From the NCBI RefSeq assembly GCF_002210105.1, contig NZ_AQQU01000001.1, positions 532,501-596,500 on the forward strand: 64,000 nt of DNA. Reading direction: 5' to 3'. Positions 33,111 to 41,293 of the stretch are shown one piece after another. The translations under genes and the position numbers were made by a program. Position 1 is the first letter of the stretch; each line of letters begins with the position of its first letter. Under the pieces are notes generated by a model that made no database searches, was not told where the DNA came from, and saw only the letters and a list, made by a program, of their open reading frames with translations. This DNA comes from Oceanicola sp. 22II-s10i. Lineage in GTDB: Bacteria > Pseudomonadota > Alphaproteobacteria > Rhodobacterales > Rhodobacteraceae.

Positions 33111-33899
33111 ATGACCACGGACAAACCCAAACCGGTTCCGGCCATCCGGAACGCGGCCATCATCCTGCGCTATCTTGCGCACAGCGGCGAGGCCGAGGGC
33201 GTAACCACCATCGCGCGCTCAACCGGGCTGAGCGTGTCGAGCACGTTCACGATCCTCAGGACGCTTGCCGGTGAAGAGCTGGTCAGCTTCGACCCCGAGA
33301 CCAAGACCTACCGGATCGGAATGGGGATGATCGGGCTGGTCAGCCCGCTGCTCGCGGCCGATCCCTTCGACATTGTCCGGCCTACCGTGGCCGAGGTCGC
33401 CGATGATCTGGGCGTTATGATCGCACTCTGGCAAGTGACCGAGGACGAACATTTCATCCTCCGCTACAGCGTGGTCAGCCGCCTGCCGTTGTTCGTAAGC
33501 ATGCGCGAGGGCGCAAGGGTTCCGGCCTACGTCGGTGCCGTCGGGCGCTGCTACGCGGCCATGACGGGCATCACCGAAGCCGCGACCCGCAAGAAGTTCG
33601 ACGGAATCCGGTGGCAGAATCCGCCGTCGTTCGAGGACTACTGGCGCGATGTCGAAGCCTGCCGCGAGACGGGCTTTGCCTTCGACTATGGCAACCTTTT
33701 CACGGGCGCCAATTTCGCCGCGACGCTGGCCTGCGATCAGGGCGGACGGCCACGGATCGGCCTCAGTTCCATCAGCCTGGCCGGACAGTTCACACAGGAC
33801 CGCATGCAAGACATCGCACTCCGGCTGAAAGACCTCGCAAGGCGTATCGAGGCGAATGTCTTCGGCGCGACCGCGCCATCCGACAGGAGAAAGCAATGA
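33111..33899 (+). CDS. IclR-family transcriptional regulator
   Basis: The 262-residue protein has an N-terminal winged HTH (NAAIILRYLAHSGEAEGVTT, then STGLSVSSTFTILRTLAGE) and a C-terminal IclR effector domain (about residues 85-250, with MREGARVPAYVGAVGRCYAA). IclR proteins commonly sense aromatic or short carboxylic acids and control their catabolic operons. The ATG at 33111 follows a GGGAGCGAGGG site. A 41-bp operator-like sequence lies upstream and recurs before the acyl-CoA ligase operon. The gene overlaps the thioesterase gene by 4 bp. Confidence 0.92.
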   Translation: MTTDKPKPVPAIRNAAIILRYLAHSGEAEGVTTIARSTGLSVSSTFTILRTLAGEELVSFDPETKTYRIGMGMIGLVSPLLAADPFDIVRPTVAEVADDLGVMIALWQVTEDEHFILRYSVVSRLPLFVSMREGARVPAYVGAVGRCYAAMTGITEAATRKKFDGIRWQNPPSFEDYWRDVEACRETGFAFDYGNLFTGANFAATLACDQGGRPRIGLSSISLAGQFTQDRMQDIALRLKDLARRIEANVFGATAPSDRRKQ

Positions 33900-34318
33900 A
33901 CACACAACACGACCCCAAGCCGAATTTCGGCACGCTGGTCGGGATGAAACGGCTGGAGTCCGGCTCGGGCACCTGCGTGCTGGAGCTGTCGCTCCGGCCC
34001 GAGCACTGCAACATTAACGGCACCGTCCACGGTGGTGTTCTGGCGACGATGCTGGACACGGCGGGCATGTGGGCCGGCGGACCGGACGGACAGCCGACAC
34101 CCGGTGCGACCGTGTCGATGACCTGCAACTACATATCGGCCGTGCCCTTCGGCAAGTTCGACAGGCTGGTCGCCCATGCCCGCCTGACCAAAAAGGGCCG
34201 CCGCCTGTATTTCTCCGACATCCATATCCTGGCCGAACCGGGCGAAAAGCTCGTCGCCAACGGTCAGGCCATCTGCGCCGTCGCAGCCGAGAGGACAGAG
34301 ACTTCGACACCGGCCTGA
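33896..34318 (+). CDS. PaaI-family (hotdog) acyl-CoA thioesterase
   Basis: From the ATG at 33896, which overlaps the IclR stop as ATGA, the gene encodes 140 residues. The hotdog fold has the signature NINGTVHGGVLATMLDTAGM (about residues 40-60), the PaaI-type active-site region with HGG and an acidic residue on the central helix. VSMTCNYISAVPFG follows. It probably hydrolyses stalled acyl-CoA intermediates to free CoA. Translational coupling to the regulator suggests it belongs to the same catabolic system. Confidence 0.88.
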   Translation: MNTQHDPKPNFGTLVGMKRLESGSGTCVLELSLRPEHCNINGTVHGGVLATMLDTAGMWAGGPDGQPTPGATVSMTCNYISAVPFGKFDRLVAHARLTKKGRRLYFSDIHILAEPGEKLVANGQAICAVAAERTETSTPA

Positions 34319-34564
34319 TCCGCCGACCGCAATCCTGAACAGACCGAGACCCTCTGATCACCGGGCATGACTCCCTCATTCCCGCAGGTAACGCACGTCG
34401 CTTTCACCGCAGCGTGCGAACGGATGGTCTTTGCCTGACGCCAGCCGGGCCCGGCGGGTCCGGTGCGCAAGACAACCGAACGTGTGACCGCCTCGCGACC
34501 TCGCGAACCGGCGCAACGCACGTCTCAAACCGCAGCCCCGCTGCACACTCTTGGAGGAGACCTC

Positions 34565-35671
34565 ATGAAGACCAGAACCACCTTGTCCGCCACCGTCATG
34601 GCTGCCAGCCTGCTGGCCGCCCCTGCCGTCGCGCAGAACCTCGAATACGGGAACTTCCTGCCGCCCACGCACCCCAGCAACGTGTTCGCGCTGACCCCGA
34701 TGTTCGAGGAGATCGCCGAGAAGAGCGGCGGCAAGCTGAACATCAACCTGCAGGCCGGCGGTGCACTGGCCGGGCCCAAGGACACGCTGTCGGCGATCGA
34801 GACCAGCCTGATCGACGGCGGCTTCATCGTCTCGATCTACGTCCCGAACGAGATCCCGCTGAACAACGTCATCTCGGACATGGTGATGGTGATGGAGGAT
34901 CCAGTGACCATGATCGGCGCGCTGAACGAAACCGTGCTTCTGGACTGTCCGTCCTGCCTGGAGGAATACCAGAGCCACAACGTCACCTACCTCGGCTCCT
35001 ATGCCACGACGGCCTACAGCCTGATGTGCAAGGAACCGGTGCAGACGCTCGCGGATATCCAGGGGCTCAAGATCCGGTCGTCGGGTGATGCCTATGGCCG
35101 CTGGATCAACGAAATGGGCGGGATCCCCGTCAGCGTGGCGACGTCGGAAGCCTACGAGGCGCTCCAGCGCGGGCAGCTCGACTGTGTCTTCGGCTCGATC
35201 GGCTGGCTCAAGTCGCTGTCGCTCTGGGACGTGTCCAAACATGCTCTGCGCCAGGAAATGGCCGGCTTCGGCGGCGGCGCGCTGGTCGCCTTCAACACCG
35301 CATCCTGGGAGGGGCTGACCGACGAGGACCGCGCGATGATCATCGACGCGACCCCTTCGGCCCTTGCCCGGCTCGCGGTTGGCTATGTCGAGGAAGATGA
35401 CGAAGCCGTGGCCGAAGCGGCCGAGCACGGTGTGACGGTCTACGAGAAGGACGCCGAGATCGACGCCCTGCTGACGGAATACAAGAAGTCCGAGATCGCG
35501 GCCGCCGTCGAGAAGGCCGGTGAGCGCGGTGCCGAGGGCGCACAGGAGGTGGCGGACGCCTTCGTCGCGAATATCGCCAAGTGGAAGAAGATCTCGGAAG
35601 AGGTCGGCGGCGACGTCGCCAAGGTCGAAGAGGCCCTGCGCCGCGAGATCTATTCCAAGCTGGGCAACTGA
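34565..35671 (+). CDS. TRAP transporter solute-binding protein DctP, orphan copy
   Basis: The ATG at 34565, behind GGAGGAGA, gives 368 residues with signal peptide MKTRTTLSATVMAASLLAAP. The DctP-like periplasmic domain has NLEYGNFLPPTHPSNVFALT, GLKIRSSGDAYGRWINEMGG and ALQRGQLDCVFGS. It closely resembles the 371-residue DctP at 48058-49173 along its length. No dctQ or dctM adjoins it, so it may use the membrane units of one of the two TRAP systems downstream. A strong hairpin follows its stop. It leads a rightward unit with a CoA transferase and an SDR. Confidence 0.9.
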   Translation: MKTRTTLSATVMAASLLAAPAVAQNLEYGNFLPPTHPSNVFALTPMFEEIAEKSGGKLNINLQAGGALAGPKDTLSAIETSLIDGGFIVSIYVPNEIPLNNVISDMVMVMEDPVTMIGALNETVLLDCPSCLEEYQSHNVTYLGSYATTAYSLMCKEPVQTLADIQGLKIRSSGDAYGRWINEMGGIPVSVATSEAYEALQRGQLDCVFGSIGWLKSLSLWDVSKHALRQEMAGFGGGALVAFNTASWEGLTDEDRAMIIDATPSALARLAVGYVEEDDEAVAEAAEHGVTVYEKDAEIDALLTEYKKSEIAAAVEKAGERGAEGAQEVADAFVANIAKWKKISEEVGGDVAKVEEALRREIYSKLGN

Positions 35672-35689
35672 TCCCGGCCCAAAGTCACC

Positions 35690-35719
35690 GGACCGGGCGC
35701 GCACGGCCGCGCCCGGTCC
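35690..35719 (+). promoter_or_regulatory. Intercistronic hairpin between dctP and the CoA transferase gene
   Basis: GGACCGGGCGCG pairs perfectly with CGCGCCCGGTCC over 12 bp across a 6-nt loop. There is no U run, so it is more likely an mRNA-stabilising or partial-termination structure that raises the binding-protein message over downstream genes. Similar hairpins flank the other two dctP genes. Confidence 0.6.
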
Positions 35720-35758
35720 GACAGAGTTCACCCCGATGCCGAAAGTGAAGGAAATCCC

Positions 35759-36910
35759 ATGGGCGTACTGAGCGGATTGAAGATTATCGAAATGGGGGCC
35801 ATCGGTCCCGTGCCCTTTGCCGGGATGCTGCTGTCGGACATGGGGGCCGAGGTCATCCGCATTGACCGCACCGTGCCGAGCGGCCTCGGCCTGCCGCGCG
35901 AACCGAAATACAACATCACCTCCCGCGGCCGCCGCAGCATCGCCGTCGACATGAAGACCGAAGCGGGCCGCGCGCTGCTGCTGGACCTGATCGGCAAGGC
36001 GGACGCTCTGATCGAGGGCTTCCGGCCCGGCGTCATGGAGCGCCTCGGCGTCGGCCCGGACGAAGCGCTGGCGGTGAACCCGCGCCTCGTCTTCGGACGG
36101 ATGACCGGCCTCGGCCAGACCGGGCCAATGTCCAGGGATGTCGGGCACGACCTGAACTACCTCGGCCTCGCCGGCGCATTGTCCACCATCGGCCCCAAGG
36201 ACGGGCCGCCCTCGGTTCCGCTGAACCTCGTGGCCGATCTGGGCGGCGGGGCGCTCTACCTCGTCGTCGGTGTGCTGGGCGCGCTGCTGGAGGCGAAGAC
36301 GTCGGGCAAGGGACAGGTGGTCGACTGCGCGATGGTCGACGGGGTCAGCTCTCTGGTCGCGACCTATCACGGCGATGTCGCCGCCGGTCGCTGGGTCAGC
36401 GAGCGCGAGAGCAACATCGTCGACGGCGGCGCGCCGTTTTACCGGACCTACCGCACCAGGGACGGGCGGTATGTCAGCGTCGCGGCCATCGAGGCGAAGT
36501 TCTTCCGCGAGCTCTGCGAAGGCATGGGCATCGACCCTGCGGACCTGAAGGAACAGTATGATCGCGACGGCTGGCCCGACATGCGCGCGCGGTTCGAGGA
36601 GGTATTCGCGTCGAAGACGGCGGCGGAGTGGGACGAGGCGATGAAGGATCGTGATGCCTGTTTCGGGCAGGTCCTGGCGCTGGACGAGGCGCAGGTGCAT
36701 CCGCACATGAAGGCGCGCGACGCCTTTGTCGAGGTCGACGGCGTCCCCCAGCCCGCCCCTGCCCCTCGTTTTTCGCGGACACCGTCGGAGGTCCGGGGAT
36801 CGGCACCGGTCGACGGGGCCGACACCGACGGCATCCTCGACGACTGGGGTTTCGACAGATCCGCGCAGGACGCGCTCTGGACCAGCGGCGCGCTCGGCGC
36901 GCGCAAATAG
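35759..36910 (+). CDS. CaiB/BaiF CoA transferase family protein, alpha-methylacyl-CoA racemase-like
   Basis: The 383-residue family III fold begins MGVLSGLKIIEMGAIGPVPF. It keeps the racemase-type segment GHDLNYLGLAGALST (His/Asp region) and DLGGGALYLVVGVLGALLEA. These match AMACR, which interconverts R and S 2-methylacyl-CoAs, better than formyl-CoA transferase types. A racemase next to acyl-CoA dehydrogenases fits breakdown of alpha-methyl-branched acids. It is the second gene of the rightward dctP unit, 27 bp before the SDR gene. Confidence 0.85.
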   Translation: MGVLSGLKIIEMGAIGPVPFAGMLLSDMGAEVIRIDRTVPSGLGLPREPKYNITSRGRRSIAVDMKTEAGRALLLDLIGKADALIEGFRPGVMERLGVGPDEALAVNPRLVFGRMTGLGQTGPMSRDVGHDLNYLGLAGALSTIGPKDGPPSVPLNLVADLGGGALYLVVGVLGALLEAKTSGKGQVVDCAMVDGVSSLVATYHGDVAAGRWVSERESNIVDGGAPFYRTYRTRDGRYVSVAAIEAKFFRELCEGMGIDPADLKEQYDRDGWPDMRARFEEVFASKTAAEWDEAMKDRDACFGQVLALDEAQVHPHMKARDAFVEVDGVPQPAPAPRFSRTPSEVRGSAPVDGADTDGILDDWGFDRSAQDALWTSGALGARK

Positions 36911-36937
36911 GCACAATTCAAGAAATAGGAGAGCCAA

Positions 36938-37711
36938 ATGTTTCCCAATGCCTTCAACGGCATGACCTGCCTCGTCACCGCAGGGACCTCGGGTATCGGT
37001 CGTGAAACCGCGCGGCTGTTCGCCGCCTCGGGCGCGGCCACCGTCATCGTCAACGGACGCTCGCCCGAGAGTGGCGAGCGCGTCCGGTCCGAGATCGCCG
37101 CAGCCTATCCCGAGACCGAGGTGCTGTTCGTCTCCGCCGACCTGACCGATCCGGCGCAGCTGCGCGACATGTTCGCGTCGATCCAGGCCAAGGTCGGCCG
37201 CCTCGACGCCTTCGTGCATTGCGGCGGCGCGCAGGTGAAGCCGGGGTTCTTCGCCAATCTCGATGCCGACGACGACCAGGCGCATTTCGACGGCCACGTC
37301 CGCAGCTTCATGAACTGCTGCCGCGCGGTGATCCCGATGATGACCGAAGGCGGATCCATCGTCGCCGTCGCCTCGGACGCGGGCAAGCTGGCCACGCCGG
37401 CCGAAACCCTGATCGGCGCGATGAAGGCGGCGGTCATCATGTTCTGCCGCACCCTCGCGCTCGAGGTGTCGCGCCAGAAAATCCGGGTCAACGTCATCAC
37501 GCCGTCGATCATCGCGGACACCAAGTCTTACGACCGCGTCATGGCGACCGAGGCGGGTGCGCGGATCTTCGGCAAGGCCGCGTCCAAGGCGAAACTGGGC
37601 GTGCCGACCCCGGTCGATGTGGCGCCGACCTGCGTGTTCCTCGCCAGCCCCTACAGCAGCCGCCTGACCGGGCAGGCGATCAGCATCAACGGCGGCATCT
37701 CCGCCGCCTGA
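36938..37711 (+). CDS. Degenerate SDR-family protein
   Basis: The 257-residue Rossmann protein has the cofactor loop TAGTSGIGRETARLF and the C-terminal SDR block TGQAISINGGIS. The usual YxxxK pair is broken: the segment ETLIGAMKAAV has Ile where the catalytic Tyr should be, and the NNAG motif reads VHCGGAQ. The catalytic Lys and a plausible Ser (VAVASDAGK) remain. It may have a different chemistry, as enoyl-type or DECR-type SDRs do, or may not be a dehydrogenase. It ends the rightward unit before a clear terminator. Confidence 0.82.
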   Translation: MFPNAFNGMTCLVTAGTSGIGRETARLFAASGAATVIVNGRSPESGERVRSEIAAAYPETEVLFVSADLTDPAQLRDMFASIQAKVGRLDAFVHCGGAQVKPGFFANLDADDDQAHFDGHVRSFMNCCRAVIPMMTEGGSIVAVASDAGKLATPAETLIGAMKAAVIMFCRTLALEVSRQKIRVNVITPSIIADTKSYDRVMATEAGARIFGKAASKAKLGVPTPVDVAPTCVFLASPYSSRLTGQAISINGGISAA

Positions 37712-37735
37712 TCCTCGGCCCTCCGGAAATACGAA

Positions 37736-37766
37736 AGCCGTCCGCCAGCAAGGCGGACGGCTTTTT
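37736..37766 (+). terminator. Intrinsic terminator between convergent units
   Basis: AGCCGTCCGCC pairs perfectly with GGCGGACGGCT across AGCAA, followed by TTTTT. It ends the rightward dctP-CoA transferase-SDR unit. With an A run on the other side it may also serve the convergent ligase gene. Confidence 0.9.
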
Positions 37767-37785
37767 CATCTCGCGGAAGCAGCCC

Positions 37786-39357
37786 TTACCGATCGGGCCA
37801 GTAGGGCCCGCGCAGGTCCTTCTTCAGCACCTTGCCGATATCGCTGCGCGGCATCTCGTCGAGGATCACAACCTCTGACAGACGCTGCGTCTTGCCCAGC
37901 CGTTCGTTGGCCCAGTCCCGCAGGGCCTCGGCCCCGGTGCCGCCGCCGTTGCCCAGCACCACGAAGCCGAGCGGCGTCTCGCCCCATGCCTCGCTGGGGA
38001 CCGCGATCACGGCAGCCTCGGTGACATCCGGGTGCTTCATCAGCACCGCTTCGAGGTCGGCGGCGTAGATGTTGAACCCGCCCGAGATGATCATGTCCTT
38101 CTTGCGGTCGGTCAGGTGGATGAACCCGTCCTCGTCGATCCAACCCATGTCGCCGGAACGGATGAAGTGCTGGCCCTCGGGGCTGGTCCAGATCAGCTCC
38201 TCGGTCTTTTCCGGCAGGTTGTGATAGCCCGGCATCATCGACGGCCCGCGCCCGACCAGTTCCCCGAACTCGCCTTGCGGCAGCTGGTTTCCGGCCTCGT
38301 CGATGATCCGGATGTCGACGCCTTCGCCCGGCTTGCCGACGGTGTCCCACTTGTCCGGAAAGGCCCGGTAGTTCAGCGAACAGGACACGCCGCCCTCGGT
38401 CATGCCGTAGACCTCGATCAGGTCGCCGGGCCACTGCGCCATCGCCTTCTCGATCGTCGGACGCGGCAGCGGGGCCGAGGTCGAGATCTTGCAGACGTAG
38501 CTGCTCAGGTCGTGGTCGCCGAAGGTCGGTTCGGCCAGCAGGCGCATGTATTGCACCGGGACCAGCACGGTGTGGGTCAGCTTGTGGCGCTCTGAAAGCT
38601 CAAGGAACTTGAGCGTGCTGAACTTGGGCATGACGAACAGCGTCGCGCCGAAGATCAGCGTGGGGACAAGGCCCAGCAACGTCGTGTTCGAATAGACCGG
38701 CGTCGAGATGATGAAGCGCGACTCTTCTGTCAGACCGAAGCGGATGACGCGGGCCAGCTGGCGGGAGCGGAACCGGTGTTCGTGCACGATCCCCTTGGGC
38801 AGCCCGGTCGTGCCCGAGGAATAGATGATGTCGAACAGGTCATCGGGCACCACATCCGCGGGCTCCGCCGGGTCCGCGTCAATCGCCCAGTCGAACAGAA
38901 GGGACAGGTCGAGGACCTGCGGCGCGCCCATCCCCTTGGCGGTCTCCATGAACGCGGGCGAGGCAAACAGCAGCTCCGCCCCGCTGTCCGCCATCATCCG
39001 CTGCAGCGACTCCGCGGTGGCCGAGATCGGCAGCGGCGCGACGCAGGCGCCGGCATAGACCACCGCCGCGTAGATCACGACGTTCTCGAGCGAGTTCTCG
39101 GACAGCGTGGCGACGATATCGCCCCGTCCAATCCCCTGCGCGTTCAGCTTGCCCGCCACGCTGGCGACCATCGCCCCGAAGTCGTGCCAGCTGACCTCGC
39201 GTTCCTCGATGACGATGGCGGGCTTTTCACCGAGCCGCGCCGCGTTCTTGGCGATGGAGTGGCCGAGGCTGAAGAAGGTCTCGTTTTCGACGTCGGGCGG
39301 GATGAAACGGAACATGCGTGTCCTCGGATGATTGGCGGTTTCGGGGTGTTCGGTCAC
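37786..39357 (-). CDS. AMP-binding acyl-CoA ligase
   Basis: The 523-residue ANL-superfamily enzyme activates a carboxylic acid to its CoA thioester. Motifs include the P-loop IIYSSGTTGLPKGIVHEH near residue 190, YGMTEGG near 315 for adenine binding, and SGDMGWIDEDGFIHLTDRKK with the hinge and DMIISGG. The C-terminal catalytic Lys is in RSDIGKVLKKDLRG. It is the most downstream gene of the leftward cluster. Its upstream gap carries the second copy of the predicted IclR operator about 90 bp from the start, suggesting it is regulated apart from the dehydrogenase operon above. Confidence 0.93.
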   Translation of the reverse strand: MTEHPETANHPRTRMFRFIPPDVENETFFSLGHSIAKNAARLGEKPAIVIEEREVSWHDFGAMVASVAGKLNAQGIGRGDIVATLSENSLENVVIYAAVVYAGACVAPLPISATAESLQRMMADSGAELLFASPAFMETAKGMGAPQVLDLSLLFDWAIDADPAEPADVVPDDLFDIIYSSGTTGLPKGIVHEHRFRSRQLARVIRFGLTEESRFIISTPVYSNTTLLGLVPTLIFGATLFVMPKFSTLKFLELSERHKLTHTVLVPVQYMRLLAEPTFGDHDLSSYVCKISTSAPLPRPTIEKAMAQWPGDLIEVYGMTEGGVSCSLNYRAFPDKWDTVGKPGEGVDIRIIDEAGNQLPQGEFGELVGRGPSMMPGYHNLPEKTEELIWTSPEGQHFIRSGDMGWIDEDGFIHLTDRKKDMIISGGFNIYAADLEAVLMKHPDVTEAAVIAVPSEAWGETPLGFVVLGNGGGTGAEALRDWANERLGKTQRLSEVVILDEMPRSDIGKVLKKDLRGPYWPDR

Positions 39358-39442
39358 GGCGACGTCAGCCGCGCACGCCGCTTTTCGGCTGTCCGCAAGA
39401 GGCAGCGGCTATCGTGCACTCAAGACTCTCGCTGATAGATTC

Positions 39443-39483
39443 TTGCATGCTGAATGTTATTCGACACGCTGAATAAGGTCAAG
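39443..39483. promoter_or_regulatory. Predicted IclR operator, site 2
   Basis: TTGCATGCTGAATGTTATTC, then CTGAAT after six bases and GTCAAG after three more, matches the site at 33051-33091 block for block. It stands 86 bp upstream of the acyl-CoA ligase start, in the opposite orientation relative to its gene. Confidence 0.65.
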
Positions 39484-39543
39484 AAAAGCGCAGAGCATGC
39501 GGACCGCAAGATTATGAAAAAATATCGCAATCACAATTAGATG

Positions 39544-39567
39544 GCGCGGACGCTAAGACGCCCGCGC
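39544..39567 (-). terminator. Weak terminator-like hairpin after the acyl-CoA dehydrogenase gene
   Basis: Read leftward, GCGCGGGCG pairs with GCGTCCGCGC around a short loop (one G-T pair). The following bases (CATCTAATTG) are only mildly T-rich. It is a possible 3' end for the leftward operon ending at 39599. Confidence 0.35.
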
Positions 39568-39598
39568 TCAGGTCGGAATTACCTACGCAACTGAACCG

Positions 39599-40756
39599 TT
39601 ACATCAACCCCATGCGCTTGCCGATCACGTTGCGCAGGATCTCGTTCGTGCCGCCGCCGATCGGGCCGACGCGGGAGTCGCGCCAGAACATCTGCATCAT
39701 GTGATCCATGCTGTATCCGGCGCCGCCCATGACCTGCATTCCCATGTCGGCACACTGCACGTTCTTTTCGGTGGTGAAGATCTTGGCCACGGCCGAGGCC
39801 TGCGAACAGTCTGCGTCGGCATCCAGCAGCTTGGCCGCGCGATAGGTCAGGCCACGTCCGGCGTCGGTCATGATCTGCATGTCCACCAGCTTGTGCGCCA
39901 CCGCCTGATAGGAGGAGACCGGATGGCCGAACTGCACCCGTTCGCGTGCATAGCCGGATGCATAGTCCACGATCCGCTGCATGTTGCCGACCGCCGAGGC
40001 CGAAAGGCAGATCCGTTCGAGGTTCAGGCCCAGCATCAGCTGCCCCCAGCCCCCGTTGATCGTTCCCAGCATGCGGTAGGCCGGGACGCGGACGGAGTCG
40101 AACGTCACGGTGTTGGCGTGGATGGTCCGCCGTCCGAGCGTCTTCATCGGCGTGATCGACACACCGGGCGCCTTCGCGTCCACGACGAACATGGTGATCC
40201 CGCGATGCCCGGAGTCGGGGTCGGTCTTGGTCACGACGATCAGCTGGTCCGCCACATGCGCACAGGTGATGTACATCTTGTGGCCGTGGATGATGAAGTC
40301 GTCGCCATCCGCGCGGGCGCGCGTCTTGATGCTGGCCGCGTCGGATCCGGTGTCCGGCTCGGTCAGGCAGAAAGCCATCTTGCGGGTGCCGTCGATGATG
40401 CCCGGCAGGATTTCGTCCCGCAGTTCGGGTGTGCCGGCGACCTGAACGTGACGCCCGCCGTAAAGGACCGAGGTCAGGTAGGCCGAGGCGAGCTGCGTGT
40501 TGTGGTAGGCCACCGTCTCGATGAAGAAGGTGAAATCCTCCATCGAGGCGCCGAGGCCGCCGTTCTCCTCGGGGTAGAGCAGACCCATGTACCCGGCCCG
40601 AGCCAGCGCCTGATAGGCTTCTTCCGGGAATTCCCGCGCCTCGTCCATGCGCAGGGCCACGTCGGGCGGCAAAAGCCGCCCGATCATCTTGCCGAGCGAG
40701 TCCCGCATCAGCTTCTGGTCTTCGGTCAGTCCGAACTTGTCCATTCCGTCGAGCAT
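39599..40756 (-). CDS. Acyl-CoA dehydrogenase, copy 1
   Basis: The 385-residue flavoenzyme forms the alpha-beta double bond of an acyl-CoA and passes electrons to ETF. Motifs are FCLTEPDTGSDAASIKTRAR near residue 130 for FAD, ERVQFGHPVSSYQAVAHKL near 275 and GPIGGGTNEILRNVIGKR at the C-terminus. The usual C-terminal Glu (YEGTNE) is Gly here; Glu in LNLERICLS on the earlier helix may be the base, as in isovaleryl-CoA-type enzymes. It lies next to MaoC and thiolase-fold genes, resembling side-chain degradation sets. The start may be a few codons later at MDKFGL. Confidence 0.93.
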   Translation of the reverse strand: MLDGMDKFGLTEDQKLMRDSLGKMIGRLLPPDVALRMDEAREFPEEAYQALARAGYMGLLYPEENGGLGASMEDFTFFIETVAYHNTQLASAYLTSVLYGGRHVQVAGTPELRDEILPGIIDGTRKMAFCLTEPDTGSDAASIKTRARADGDDFIIHGHKMYITCAHVADQLIVVTKTDPDSGHRGITMFVVDAKAPGVSITPMKTLGRRTIHANTVTFDSVRVPAYRMLGTINGGWGQLMLGLNLERICLSASAVGNMQRIVDYASGYARERVQFGHPVSSYQAVAHKLVDMQIMTDAGRGLTYRAAKLLDADADCSQASAVAKIFTTEKNVQCADMGMQVMGGAGYSMDHMMQMFWRDSRVGPIGGGTNEILRNVIGKRMGLM

Positions 40757-40786
40757 GCGGGCTCCTCCCTTCTTGTCTGCGCGGTC

Positions 40787-41254
40787 TTACTGCGGGCGGC
40801 GGCGATAGAGCAGCGTCGCTTCCATCTCCTGCACGGCTTCGCCACGCTGGTTCCGGCAGGTCCGCTTGAGCGTGATGACACCCTTCTCCGGCTTGCTGGT
40901 TTCCTTCTTGTCCAGAACGGTCTGCTCCAGCCGGATGGTGTCGCCGTGCAGAACCGGCAACAGCATCTTCCAGTTGTTGATCTGCAGCAGCGCCAGCAGG
41001 GTGCCGTCGTTCACGCCGCTTGCGTATTGCAAGCCGCCCATCACCGCATAGATCAGCGGGCCGTGTGCGATCGGCTCTCCGAACTGCGTGGTCTTGGCGT
41101 ATTCGAAGTTGGTGTGCACCTCGTTGAAGTCGCCGCTTAGGCAGGCGAAGTTCACGATGTCGGTCGAGGTGATGGTGCGCGCCGGGCTGACCATGGTCTC
41201 ACCCACTTCGAAATCCTCGAAATACTTGCCGCGCGGCTTGGCTTCGGTCGTCAT
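40787..41254 (-). CDS. MaoC-family (R)-enoyl-CoA hydratase
   Basis: The 155-residue single hotdog domain starts FEDFEVGETMVSPARTITST. The hydratase-2 motif region is SGDFNEVHTNFEYAKTTQFG followed by PIAHGPLIYAVMGG, with the Asp/His pair of MaoC enzymes. It should add water to an enoyl-CoA to give a 3-hydroxyacyl-CoA. It lies between an acyl-CoA dehydrogenase and the thiolase-like gene in the same orientation. Confidence 0.9.
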   Translation of the reverse strand: MTTEAKPRGKYFEDFEVGETMVSPARTITSTDIVNFACLSGDFNEVHTNFEYAKTTQFGEPIAHGPLIYAVMGGLQYASGVNDGTLLALLQINNWKMLLPVLHGDTIRLEQTVLDKKETSKPEKGVITLKRTCRNQRGEAVQEMEATLLYRRRPQ

Positions 41255-41293
41255 CTCATTTGCTCCTTGATGTGATGGTATCTTTGTGTCGGC

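Noticed and set aside
34376-37297. 973-codon leftward frame opposite dctP, the CoA transferase and the SDR
   Set aside because: Opposite-strand artefact of GC-rich genes; no recognisable motif and no ribosome site.
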